From positions 186,001 through 250,000 of the forward strand of contig NZ_JANDBD010000010.1 in assembly GCF_024320865.1 (NCBI RefSeq): 64,000 nucleotides of DNA. The letters run 5' to 3'. This document shows, piece by piece, positions 10,991-18,941 of the stretch. Below the pieces are notes generated by a model. The model saw only the letters and a list, made by a program, of their open reading frames with translations, made no database searches and was not told the DNA's origin. The position numbers and the translations under genes are program-made. Within the stretch, counting starts at the first letter, position 1, and each line of letters begins with the position of its first letter. The DNA comes from Mycolicibacterium arenosum (lineage in GTDB: Bacteria; Actinomycetota; Actinomycetes; Mycobacteriales; Mycobacteriaceae).

Positions 10991-11886
10991 TGTGGTGGGC
11001 CCTTCGCGAAGATGACGTCCCGGACTGTGCTCGCGGGCAGCGTCAGTCCGTCGGATTCCGTGACGGTCACGCCGACCCCGTACGACGTCTCCAGCAGCCG
11101 CAGTCGAGCCAGCCCCGGACTGTGCTCGAACACGTCGTGCATGCCCTTGGGCGGCCCGACGGCGAGGATCTCGTACGGGCTGACGATCGGCTGATTGTCG
11201 ACCAGCATGCCGCCGCCCGCCTGCCGGATGGTCACGTTGGGCCCGATGCGGACGCCGCCCACCGACACCGCCTCGGCGCCCGCGGCCCACAGGGAGTTGA
11301 CCGCCAATTGGAGATCGCGGTCCAGGATGATCTGCCGGCTGCCCTCGACTCGCTGTTTGGACACGTCGCTGAGGTCGCGCGCGGTGTCGGGTTCGGTGAC
11401 CACGACCGCGAGTCCAGGGCCCCTGACACCCGTCGCGCCCGCGGCGAACTCGGCGGTGTCCAGGCCGGCGAGCAACCCGCGACCCTCCGCGTCACCCTCG
11501 AGTCGGGTTCGGCGCTCGTCCTCGACCTCGGTGGCCAGCGCGTCGCGGCGTCCCGTCGCGTCTCTGGTCGACTGTTCGGCCGACCGGACGCCGTCGGCGA
11601 GCACGTGCTGGGTCTCCACAGCCGCCGGAGCGACCGACTGCGCCTGCGCGACCGCCGCGGCGAACACGGCGGCCACCACCAGGCCCGCGCACAGCTGCCA
11701 GGACCAGTCGGCCAGTCGGCCGCGCTGCGGCCGCGTTCGAGCAGCCGCGTAACCGGGATCGAGATGATCCGACAGCAGCGAACGCAGCAGCGACGGCACC
11801 GGAATCAGGGTCGGGGCGTCCGCCTCGTGGGCGTTGCGTCCGGCCTCCGAGCTGTACCCGCCCAGCGCGCGCTCGTCGTCACTCAA
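10987..11886 (-). CDS. DUF881 membrane protein (Rv1823-like)
   Basis: 299 residues: about 65 cytoplasmic residues, a membrane helix (LCAGLVVAAVFAAAVAQA), a coiled coil (RDALATEVEDERRTRLEG) and a DUF881 domain (GPGLAVVVTEP...LWAAGAEAVSVGG). Paralogue of the gene at 9882-10661. Its start lies inside the end of pgsA2 (11879-12547, 8-nt overlap), right beside a 33-bp direct repeat. Confidence 0.88.
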   Translation of the reverse strand: MSDDERALGGYSSEAGRNAHEADAPTLIPVPSLLRSLLSDHLDPGYAAARTRPQRGRLADWSWQLCAGLVVAAVFAAAVAQAQSVAPAAVETQHVLADGVRSAEQSTRDATGRRDALATEVEDERRTRLEGDAEGRGLLAGLDTAEFAAGATGVRGPGLAVVVTEPDTARDLSDVSKQRVEGSRQIILDRDLQLAVNSLWAAGAEAVSVGGVRIGPNVTIRQAGGGMLVDNQPIVSPYEILAVGPPKGMHDVFEHSPGLARLRLLETSYGVGVTVTESDGLTLPASTVRDVIFAKGPPQ

Positions 11887-12547
11887 CCGATCCCCCGGTC
11901 GCTTCGCTCCTGCCCGCCGGCCCGATCCCCCGGTCGCTTCGCTCCTGCCCGCCGCCCCGCGAAACCCGCGGCAACGCGAGCACCATGCGCACCTGGATCA
12001 GATACAGCACTCCCGACCACAGGTACATCGCCATCCCCCAGATGAGGAACGCCCACCCGATGGCCAGGATGACGCGGCTCCACAGCGCATCCCACTGGCC
12101 GAGCAGCACGAGGGGGAAGCCGGACATCAACGCGAACGTCGCGGCCTTGCCGATATAGGCCACCGGCAAGGCGGTGAAACCGCGACTGCGCAGCACCGGC
12201 AGCGTGGCCGCCAGCACGCCGTCTCTGACGAGCAGGATCACCACGAAGAACCACGGCACGACACCCGCCGCGGCGAGCGCGACGGGGACGACCACCATGT
12301 AGATGCGGTCGACGGCGGGATCGAGAAGCGCGCCCAGCTTCGAGGACTGATTCGCCACCAGCCGGGCGATCTTGCCGTCAGCCCAGTCGGAGAACCCGCT
12401 GAACATGAGAACACCGACGGCCCAACCGTATTCGTGCACGCCGAACAGCAGCCACAAGAACACCGGCACCAGGATCAGTCGCACCACACTGAGCACGTTG
12501 GGGATCGTCAGTACCCGATCCCCCGCGACTGCCGGACCCGCCTCCAT
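11879..12547 (-). CDS. pgsA2: CDP-alcohol phosphatidyltransferase
   Basis: 222 residues, several membrane helices, and the full CDP-alcohol phosphotransferase signature DWADGKIAR...GALLDPAVDRI (D-x2-DG-x2-AR-x8/9-G-x3-D-x3-D). It joins an alcohol head group to CDP-diacylglycerol; orthologue of Rv1822, whose exact product is uncertain. A TAGGTT box 6 nt before the ATG fits a leaderless start and overlaps the secA2 stop. The last about 25 residues (GGGQERSDRGIGPAGRSEATGGSVE) are encoded by a duplicated 33-bp segment, so the C-terminus is probably not native. Confidence 0.9.
   Translation of the reverse strand: MEAGPAVAGDRVLTIPNVLSVVRLILVPVFLWLLFGVHEYGWAVGVLMFSGFSDWADGKIARLVANQSSKLGALLDPAVDRIYMVVVPVALAAAGVVPWFFVVILLVRDGVLAATLPVLRSRGFTALPVAYIGKAATFALMSGFPLVLLGQWDALWSRVILAIGWAFLIWGMAMYLWSGVLYLIQVRMVLALPRVSRGGGQERSDRGIGPAGRSEATGGSVE
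11887..11954. repeat. 33-bp direct repeat, two copies
   Basis: CCGATCCCCCGGTCGCTTCG... occurs at 11887-11919 and again, identical over 33 bases, at 11922-11954. The period is 35 nt, not a multiple of three. It covers the last codons of pgsA2, and its left edge touches the start of the next gene. Confidence 0.9.
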
Positions 12548-12553
12548 GGGTTG

Positions 12554-12559
12554 AACCTA
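12554..12559 (-). promoter_or_regulatory. -10 box of pgsA2 (leaderless type)
   Basis: TAGGTT on the minus strand, 6 nt before the pgsA2 ATG; its first three bases coincide with the secA2 stop codon. Fits TANNNT with transcription starting at the A of ATG. Confidence 0.5.
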
Positions 12560-14923
12560 GCGGAAGACTCCCGGCAGGCTCAGCGCCGCCATCGTGTCGT
12601 CCGCCAGCGGGTTGTCGTGAATCATGTAGGTCCACGTCGACGTCGGCCGCGCGAGCTTCGACAGATCCAGCCCCGGCTCCTCCTCCAGCACGTTCGCGGT
12701 CTCGAACGTCTGCTGCGCGGCCTCGATCGCATCGGCGGCCAGCGAGGCGAACGCGTCGACCGCCATCCGGTGGAACTCGTCGAGCGGGTTCTGCCGACCC
12801 AGCGCGCGCAGGTGGATGCTCTCGCGGATGTCCGAGAGGTACGCCAGGTGATCGGCCCAGCCGCGGTCCAGGTGGTACAGCATGATCAGCCGGCAGATCC
12901 GTTCGAGGCCCTCCTCGCCGATCTCCTCGACGAGTTCGTCGTAGCGATCGGCCGACCGCTCCTTGAGCTCGTCGGAGGCCGTGGTCGTACGCAGCAGTTT
13001 GTCCCGGCGATCCGAGATGATCCCCCGCTGCTGGGCGATCAGCTGGTTGTAGCGCCAGGTGTTGGCGTGGACGTCGAGCAGCTTGCCCTCCGCGACGCGC
13101 TGCGCGTGCTCCAGCAGCTGGGCCGCCTTGTCGTTGGTGATCCGGCCGTCCTCGTCGGTCTGCATCGGCAGCTTCTGCGGCTCCAGGTGGGCGACGACGA
13201 CGTCGTCCTCCCAGCTGGAGAAGAAGACCGACGAGCCCGGGTCGCCCTGGCGTCCGGCCCGGCCGCGCAGCTGGTTGTCCAGCCGCTCGGTGTGGTGCCT
13301 GCCGGTGCCGATGACGTGCAGGCCACCGAGTTCGGCGACCGCATCGTGGTCGGCCTCGTCCGAGCCACCCAGCCGGATGTCGGTGCCGCGGCCCGCCATC
13401 TGGGTGGACACCGTCACGGTGCCGAGCTTGCCCGCCTCGGCGATGACGGCGGCCTCCTCCTCGTCGTTCTTCGCGTTCAGCACGACGGCCGCGACGCCTG
13501 CCTTCACCAGGCGTTCGTGCAGTTCCTCGGATTCCGCGACGTCACGGGTGCCGACGAGCACCGGCTGGCCGGTCGCGTGGACCTCCGCGATGTGCTCGAT
13601 CACGGCGTCGTTCTTGGCGGCGGCCGTGATGTAGACGCGGTCGGACTCGTCCTCGCGGATGTTCGGGGTGTTGGGCGGGATGGGCGAGACGCCGAGTTTG
13701 TAGAACTGGCGCAGCTGCTCACCGGCGGCCAGCGCGGTACCGGTCATGCCGCACACCCTCGGGTAGCGGTTGATGACGGCCTGCACGGTGATGGTGTCGA
13801 GCACCTCGCCCGTTTCGGTGGTCTCGATGCCCTCCTTGGCCTCGACCGCCGCCTGCAGCCCGTCGGGCCACCGCTGCAGTTGGGCGATCCGGCCGCGGGA
13901 CGAGTTGATCAGATGCACGGCGTCGTCGCGCACGATGTAGTGCACGTCGCGCTGCAGCAGGACGTGCGCGTGCAGTGCCACGTTCACCTCGGTGAGCGTG
14001 CTGCCGACGTGCTCCTCGGAGTACAGGTCGATGCCGCCAAGGGACTTCTCGAGCCTGCGGGCGCCCGCCTCGGTCAGATGGACGTTGCGGCGGTCGGCGT
14101 CGGTGTCGTAGTACTTGGCGGCGTTCGAGCCGGTGGTCAGGTCGCCGACGAGCCGGATGATCTCCAGCCGCGGCGTCTCGCGGTGGGTGGTTCCCGCGAG
14201 CACCAGCGGCACCAGTGCCTCGTCGACGAGCACCGAGTCGGCCTCGTCGATCAGCGCCACGTCGGGTTCCGGGGCGACGAGGTCGTCGACGTCGGTGACC
14301 AGTTGGTCGCGCAGCACGTCGAACCCGATCTCGTTGACCGATGCGTACGTCACGTTGCACGCGTACGCCGCGCGCCGCTCGTCGGGCGTCGAGTCGGCGG
14401 TGATCCAGCCGACCGTCAGCCCCATCGCCTCGAGCAGCGGTGCCATCCACTCCGCGTCGCGGCGGGCCAGGTAGTCGTTGACCGAGATGACGTGGACGCT
14501 GCGACCCGCAAGCGCGTATCCGGCGGCCGCGATGGCGCCCGCCAGCGTCTTACCCTCACCGGTCGCCATCTCGACGACGTCGCCCGCCAACATGCGCAGC
14601 GCACCGAGCAGCTGAACGTCGAAGGGGCGCAACGAGGTTGCGCGCTCCGACGCCTCGCGAGCGATCGCGAGGAACTGCGGGATGTCGCTGGAGTCGGCCA
14701 GGTCCTCGAGCGCCAGCAGTTGAGCGGCCTTGAGGAGCTTGTCGTCGTCGAGTTCGGCGGCCTTGGCGTCGAAATCCGCCGAGGCGGTCACGTCCGACAT
14801 CGAACGGGCCTGGTCGCGATCGGTGCTGGCGCCGAGCAGCCGCCAGAATCGGTTGCTCAGGCGGCCCTTGGTCTTTTTATCGGACTTGAGCGCGGTCTTC
14901 GCTTCGGGTGCGGTCTTTGGCAC
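12557..14923 (-). CDS. secA2: accessory preprotein translocase ATPase SecA2
   Basis: 788 residues from GTG 14923 (VPKTAPEAKTALKSDKK), the start expected from mycobacterial SecA2; the frame is open to 15205 but that extension overlaps the divergent ABC gene. SecA motifs: MATGEGKTLAGAIAAAGYAL (Walker A), LIDEADSVLVDEA (DEAD), MAGRGTDIRLGG, and QLRGRAGRQGDPGSS. It is shorter than SecA1, lacking the C-terminal linker and zinc region, as in all mycobacterial SecA2. It drives export of a small set of proteins through SecYEG. TACCTT lies 6 nt upstream. Confidence 0.97.
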   Translation of the reverse strand: MPKTAPEAKTALKSDKKTKGRLSNRFWRLLGASTDRDQARSMSDVTASADFDAKAAELDDDKLLKAAQLLALEDLADSSDIPQFLAIAREASERATSLRPFDVQLLGALRMLAGDVVEMATGEGKTLAGAIAAAGYALAGRSVHVISVNDYLARRDAEWMAPLLEAMGLTVGWITADSTPDERRAAYACNVTYASVNEIGFDVLRDQLVTDVDDLVAPEPDVALIDEADSVLVDEALVPLVLAGTTHRETPRLEIIRLVGDLTTGSNAAKYYDTDADRRNVHLTEAGARRLEKSLGGIDLYSEEHVGSTLTEVNVALHAHVLLQRDVHYIVRDDAVHLINSSRGRIAQLQRWPDGLQAAVEAKEGIETTETGEVLDTITVQAVINRYPRVCGMTGTALAAGEQLRQFYKLGVSPIPPNTPNIREDESDRVYITAAAKNDAVIEHIAEVHATGQPVLVGTRDVAESEELHERLVKAGVAAVVLNAKNDEEEAAVIAEAGKLGTVTVSTQMAGRGTDIRLGGSDEADHDAVAELGGLHVIGTGRHHTERLDNQLRGRAGRQGDPGSSVFFSSWEDDVVVAHLEPQKLPMQTDEDGRITNDKAAQLLEHAQRVAEGKLLDVHANTWRYNQLIAQQRGIISDRRDKLLRTTTASDELKERSADRYDELVEEIGEEGLERICRLIMLYHLDRGWADHLAYLSDIRESIHLRALGRQNPLDEFHRMAVDAFASLAADAIEAAQQTFETANVLEEEPGLDLSKLARPTSTWTYMIHDNPLADDTMAALSLPGVFR

Positions 14924-14929
14924 GTCTTC

Positions 14930-14935
14930 AAGGTA
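14930..14935 (-). promoter_or_regulatory. -10 box of secA2 (leaderless type)
   Basis: TACCTT on the minus strand, 6 nt before the GTG at 14923. It fits TANNNT and also supports the short start. Confidence 0.5.
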
Positions 14936-15024
14936 CGCGGCCCCGCGCAGACGCCGGGACGACGTCGGGACGACATGAGCCTTCCAGGGGATCCTGCCTC
15001 CCCCATCAGCCGCGTGGCCTGCGG

Positions 15025-15030
15025 TAACTT
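15025..15030 (+). promoter_or_regulatory. -10 box of ABC copy 1
   Basis: TAACTT, 11 nt before the ATG at 15042, in the context GCGGTAACTT shared with copy 3. Confidence 0.5.
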
Positions 15031-15041
15031 TCGCCTCAGAC

Positions 15042-16949
15042 ATGGACACTGAGGGATTCAGCTCGTCGATCGACTGGGGTCGCGAGATCGTCGGTTCCAC
15101 GCAGTGGGTGCTGACGGCCTTTCTTCTCGCGGCGGTCGGACTACTCGTCGTGCTCGCCGTGCTGGGCCGGTACACCGAGTGGGGCAGGCAGTTCCAGCGC
15201 ATCACCGGCGCCTACTTCACCGGCCGCGGGAGCTGGCCGGTCTGGCTCATGCTGGCAACGCTGTTGCTGTCGGCCGTCATCGCGGTGCGCATCAGCGTCC
15301 TGCTCTCGTACTACGCCAACGACCTCTTCTCCGCGCTCCAGGTGGCCTTCGAGGGCAGCGGCCGGTCCGACGAGACGGTCATCGACAGCGGTATCGACGC
15401 GTTCTGGCTGTCGATGGTCATATTCGCCGTTCTCGCAACGCTTTCGGCGGTCCGCTTCCTTGCCGACCTGTACCTGACCCAGCGCTTCGTACTGCGGTGG
15501 CGGGTGTGGCTGACCGAACGGGTCGTCGACGACTGGCTCGACGGCCACGCCTACTTCCGCGGGCAGTTGGCGGCGCACCCGATCGACAACCCGGACCAGC
15601 GCATCCAGCAGGACGTCGACATCGTCACGGCGGTCACGGGCGAGCCGAACACGCCGGCCCACGGGTCGAGCGCGATGCTGGTCTTCGGCGCGGTCGAGGC
15701 GCTGCTGAGCGTGGTGTCCTTCGGCGCGATCCTCTGGACGCTGTCGGGCCCGCTGACCGTTCTCGACGTCACGCTGCCGCGGGCGCTGTTCTGGATCGTC
15801 ATCTTCTACGTGCTCGCCGCGACGATCATCGCGTTCTGGATCGGCAGACCCCTGATCCGGCTGAGCTTCCTCAACGAGATGTTCAACGCCAGCTTCCGGT
15901 ACGCGATGATCCGGTTGAAGGACTCGGCGAGTGCAGTCGGACTTTACGGCGGTGAGGACATCGAACGACATCAGTTGCGGGACAAGCTCTCCGAAGTCGT
16001 GTCGAACTACCGGCAGTGGCTGCGCCGGATGATGCTGTTCCTCGGCTGGAACCTCTCGGTTAGCCAGGCGATCAATCCGCTGCCGTACCTGGTGCAGGCG
16101 CAGCGACTCTTCGCGGGTCAGATCTCCTTCGGCGATCTGATGCAGTCCGCGACGGCGTTCCAGGCGATTCACGACGCGCTGTCGTTCTTCCGCAACGCCT
16201 ACGACCAGTTCGCGAGCTATCGGGCCGCGCTGATTCGGCTCGACGGGTTGCGCGACACCATCCAGCGCGCCAAGGCCGTCGGCGGCCTGACTCCGGGGCA
16301 CTCGCCCGACGACGCCGTCCGAGCGACCGCCGTCGACGTGCGCACCCCGGAGGGGCGCACGCTGGTCCGCTCACTCGACCTGCACCTGGCACCCGGCGAG
16401 AGCCTGGTGATCAGGGGACGGTCCGGGGTCGGCAAGACCGTCCTGCTGGAGAGCCTCGCCGGGCTGTGGCCGTATGCGACGGGCGATGTGCAACTGCCGG
16501 GTGACGGGCGCGGGTCGATGTTCCTGCCGCAGCTGCCCTACCTACCGCTCGGCGACCTGCGTGCCGCGGCGTCGTATCCCCGTCCCCACGGCGCCGTCGG
16601 CGACGAGGCGATCCAGCGCGCGCTGGTGACGGTGGCATTGGGCCACCTCGTGATTCGAATCAAGGAGGTGCGCGACTGGGCCAAGCTCCTGTCGATCGGC
16701 GAGCAGCAGCGACTGGCCTTCGCGCGGATCCTGCTGAGCAGGCCGAAGGCGGTGTTCCTCGACGAGTCGACGTCCGCGCTCGACGAGGGTCTCGAACTGA
16801 TGCTGTACCAGGTCATCAAGGCGGAGTTGCCCGAATCGGTCCTCGTCAGCGTGAGTCACCGCGACACCGTCGAGCAGCACCACGACCACCAACTCGAACT
16901 GCTCGGCGACGGTGCCTGGCGCCTCGATCGGCTTACCGCGAACAGATGA
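15042..16949 (+). CDS. BacA/SbmA-like ABC transporter, copy 1 of 3
   Basis: 635 residues, membrane and ATPase parts in one chain. The membrane part is of the SbmA/BacA type (ABC_membrane_2; QRITGAYFTGRG, then YYANDLFSALQVAFEG, and IDNPDQRIQQDVD). The ATPase has Walker A GRSGVGKT (about 464), a variant signature SIGEQQRLAFARIL, Walker B AVFLDEST and H-loop VSHRDT. The M. tuberculosis relative Rv1819c takes up hydrophilic compounds including vitamin B12 and some antimicrobial peptides. Most diverged of the three: the usual LSPGEQQ is SIGEQQ. Next copy starts 44 nt downstream. Confidence 0.92.
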   Translation: MDTEGFSSSIDWGREIVGSTQWVLTAFLLAAVGLLVVLAVLGRYTEWGRQFQRITGAYFTGRGSWPVWLMLATLLLSAVIAVRISVLLSYYANDLFSALQVAFEGSGRSDETVIDSGIDAFWLSMVIFAVLATLSAVRFLADLYLTQRFVLRWRVWLTERVVDDWLDGHAYFRGQLAAHPIDNPDQRIQQDVDIVTAVTGEPNTPAHGSSAMLVFGAVEALLSVVSFGAILWTLSGPLTVLDVTLPRALFWIVIFYVLAATIIAFWIGRPLIRLSFLNEMFNASFRYAMIRLKDSASAVGLYGGEDIERHQLRDKLSEVVSNYRQWLRRMMLFLGWNLSVSQAINPLPYLVQAQRLFAGQISFGDLMQSATAFQAIHDALSFFRNAYDQFASYRAALIRLDGLRDTIQRAKAVGGLTPGHSPDDAVRATAVDVRTPEGRTLVRSLDLHLAPGESLVIRGRSGVGKTVLLESLAGLWPYATGDVQLPGDGRGSMFLPQLPYLPLGDLRAAASYPRPHGAVGDEAIQRALVTVALGHLVIRIKEVRDWAKLLSIGEQQRLAFARILLSRPKAVFLDESTSALDEGLELMLYQVIKAELPESVLVSVSHRDTVEQHHDHQLELLGDGAWRLDRLTANR

Positions 16950-16981
16950 GGGTCTGAAGCGCCGTACGCAGGGTGTCGGGG

Positions 16982-16987
16982 TACCTT
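16982..16987 (+). promoter_or_regulatory. -10 box of ABC copy 2
   Basis: TACCTT, 6 nt before the ATG at 16994. Confidence 0.5.
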
Positions 16988-16993
16988 GCCCGG

Positions 16994-18925
16994 ATGGAGA
17001 TGTTCACCCCGACGCTCGACTGGGGAAGTGAGCTGCTGCCGTCGCTCTGGTGGATCGCGTGGGTCTGGGCGGCCACCGCGGTCGTGACGATGGTGATCCT
17101 GGTCCTGATCGCGAACTTCACCGAGTGGGGCAAGCAGTTCTGGCGGATCACCGGCGCGTACTTCACCGGTCGCGACAGCGTCAAGGTCTGGGTGTGGCTG
17201 GGAGCGCTGCTGCTGTCGGTCATCATCGGGGTGCGGCTCACCGTGCTGCTGAGCTACTACGGCAACGACCTCATGACGAGCTTCCAGGTCATATCCGGCG
17301 GCCTGGTCAGCGGCGACGAGGCGGCGAAACGATCGGGCTACGAGGGCTTCTGGCTGTCGATGCGGGTCTTCGCGGTGCTCGCGACGATCTACGTCGTGCG
17401 GGTCATGCTCGACCTCTTCTTCATGCAGCGGTTCATGCTGGCCTGGCGCGCCTGGCTCACCGACCGGATGACCGGCGACTGGCTCGACGGCCGGGCCTAC
17501 TACCGGAACCGCTTCATCGACGACACCATCGACAACCCGGACCAGCGCATCCAGGCCGACATCGACATCTTCACCGCCGGCGTCGGTCCGCTCCCGAACA
17601 CGCCGAACAACACCACGGGTTCGACGCTGCTGTTCGGCGCCATCAACGCGATCGTGTCGATGGCGTCGTTCACCATGATCCTGTGGAACCTCTCGGGACC
17701 GCTGACCATCCCGCTGGTGAACGTCGAGTTGCCGAAGGCGATGTTCGTCATCCTGATCGTCTACGTGTTGATCGCCACGGCCGTCGCGTTCTGGCTCGGC
17801 CGGCCGATCATCGGGTTCAGCTTCCGCAACGAGAAGTTCAACGCCGTCTTCCGTTACGCACTGGTGCGACTGCGGGACGCCTCGGAGGCGGTGGCGTTCT
17901 ACCGCGGCGAGGCCGCCGAGCGCGTCGGGCTGCGGAATCGGTTCGCGTCGGTGGTCGACAACTACAAGCGCTACATCAACCGGATGATGAAGTTCTACGG
18001 CTGGAACCTCGGGATGAGCCAGGTCATCGAGCCGCTGCCGTACCTGCTGCAGTTCTCGCGCTTCTACTCCGGTGAGATCACGTTGGGCGCGATGAGCCAG
18101 TCCGCGTCGGCGTTCGGCAGCATTCAGGACGGGCTGTCGTTCTTCCGGAACTCCTACGACTACTTCGCCGGCTACCGGGCGTCGATCATCCGTCTGCACG
18201 GTCTGGTGATCGCCAACGAGGAGGGGCGCGCGCTGCCGACGATCTCCACGACGGCCTGCGTCGACGGGACCGTCGAGCTGTCGAAGGTGGAGGTTCGCAC
18301 CCCCGTCGGCGACCAGCTCGTCGACCCGCTCGATCTGCGCCTCGAGGTGGGCGACACCCTGGTCGTCACCGGCAAGTCCGGCGCGGGCAAGACCACTCTG
18401 CTGCGCAGCCTCGCCGAACTCTGGCCGTTCACGACGGGCACGCTGACCCGGCCGTGCGGACCCAACGAGACGATGTTCCTCTCGCAGCTGCCCTATGTTC
18501 CGCTCGGCGATCTGCGTGCCGTGGTGACCTATCCGTGCGAGGAGGGCTCGCTCACCGACGACGAGCTCACGGCGGTGCTCGAGAAGGTGGCGCTCCCCCA
18601 CCTCGGGGCCCGCCTCGACGAGGTGCAGGACTGGGCCAAGGTGCTCTCGCCCGGCGAGCAGCAGCGCATCGCGTTCGCGCGGATCCTGCTGACCAAGCCG
18701 AAGGCCGCGTTCCTCGACGAGTCCACCTCGGCGCTCGACGAGGGCCTGGAGATGCTGCTGTATCAGCTGGTGCGCAAGGATCTTCCGAACACCATCCTGG
18801 TCAGCGTCAGCCACCGCAAGACCGTGGAGCAGCACCACACCAAGGAACTGCGCCTGCTGGGCGGCGGTCCATGGCAACTGGTCGACACCCGTGACGAGCA
18901 GGCGGGCGACGTACCCGTCTCCTAG
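16994..18925 (+). CDS. BacA/SbmA-like ABC transporter, copy 2 of 3
   Basis: 643 residues from ATG 16994 (MEMFTPTLDWGSELL), chosen because copy 3 begins MDMFTPSIDWGNALL; the GTG at 16973 lies before the -10 box. Same architecture as its neighbours: RITGAYFTGRDS, IDNPDQRIQADID, then Walker A GKSGAGKTTLLRSLAELWPF, signature LSPGEQQRIAFARIL, Walker B AAFLDESTSALDEG and H-loop VSHRKT. All catalytic positions are intact. Probably a homodimeric importer or flippase-like transporter of the inner membrane; substrate unknown. Confidence 0.93.
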   Translation: MEMFTPTLDWGSELLPSLWWIAWVWAATAVVTMVILVLIANFTEWGKQFWRITGAYFTGRDSVKVWVWLGALLLSVIIGVRLTVLLSYYGNDLMTSFQVISGGLVSGDEAAKRSGYEGFWLSMRVFAVLATIYVVRVMLDLFFMQRFMLAWRAWLTDRMTGDWLDGRAYYRNRFIDDTIDNPDQRIQADIDIFTAGVGPLPNTPNNTTGSTLLFGAINAIVSMASFTMILWNLSGPLTIPLVNVELPKAMFVILIVYVLIATAVAFWLGRPIIGFSFRNEKFNAVFRYALVRLRDASEAVAFYRGEAAERVGLRNRFASVVDNYKRYINRMMKFYGWNLGMSQVIEPLPYLLQFSRFYSGEITLGAMSQSASAFGSIQDGLSFFRNSYDYFAGYRASIIRLHGLVIANEEGRALPTISTTACVDGTVELSKVEVRTPVGDQLVDPLDLRLEVGDTLVVTGKSGAGKTTLLRSLAELWPFTTGTLTRPCGPNETMFLSQLPYVPLGDLRAVVTYPCEEGSLTDDELTAVLEKVALPHLGARLDEVQDWAKVLSPGEQQRIAFARILLTKPKAAFLDESTSALDEGLEMLLYQLVRKDLPNTILVSVSHRKTVEQHHTKELRLLGGGPWQLVDTRDEQAGDVPVS

Positions 18926-18929
18926 GCGG

Positions 18930-18935
18930 TAACTT
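18930..18935 (+). promoter_or_regulatory. -10 box of ABC copy 3
   Basis: TAACTT, 6 nt before the ATG at 18942. Confidence 0.5.
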
Positions 18936-18941
18936 CCCCGA

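Noticed and set aside
11834..15052. 1072-residue plus-strand open frame
   Set aside because: Antisense to pgsA2 and secA2, both complete and recognisable.
14924..15205. N-terminal extension of secA2
   Set aside because: Overlaps the start of the divergent ABC gene and is unlike any SecA2; GTG 14923 has a -10 box in place.
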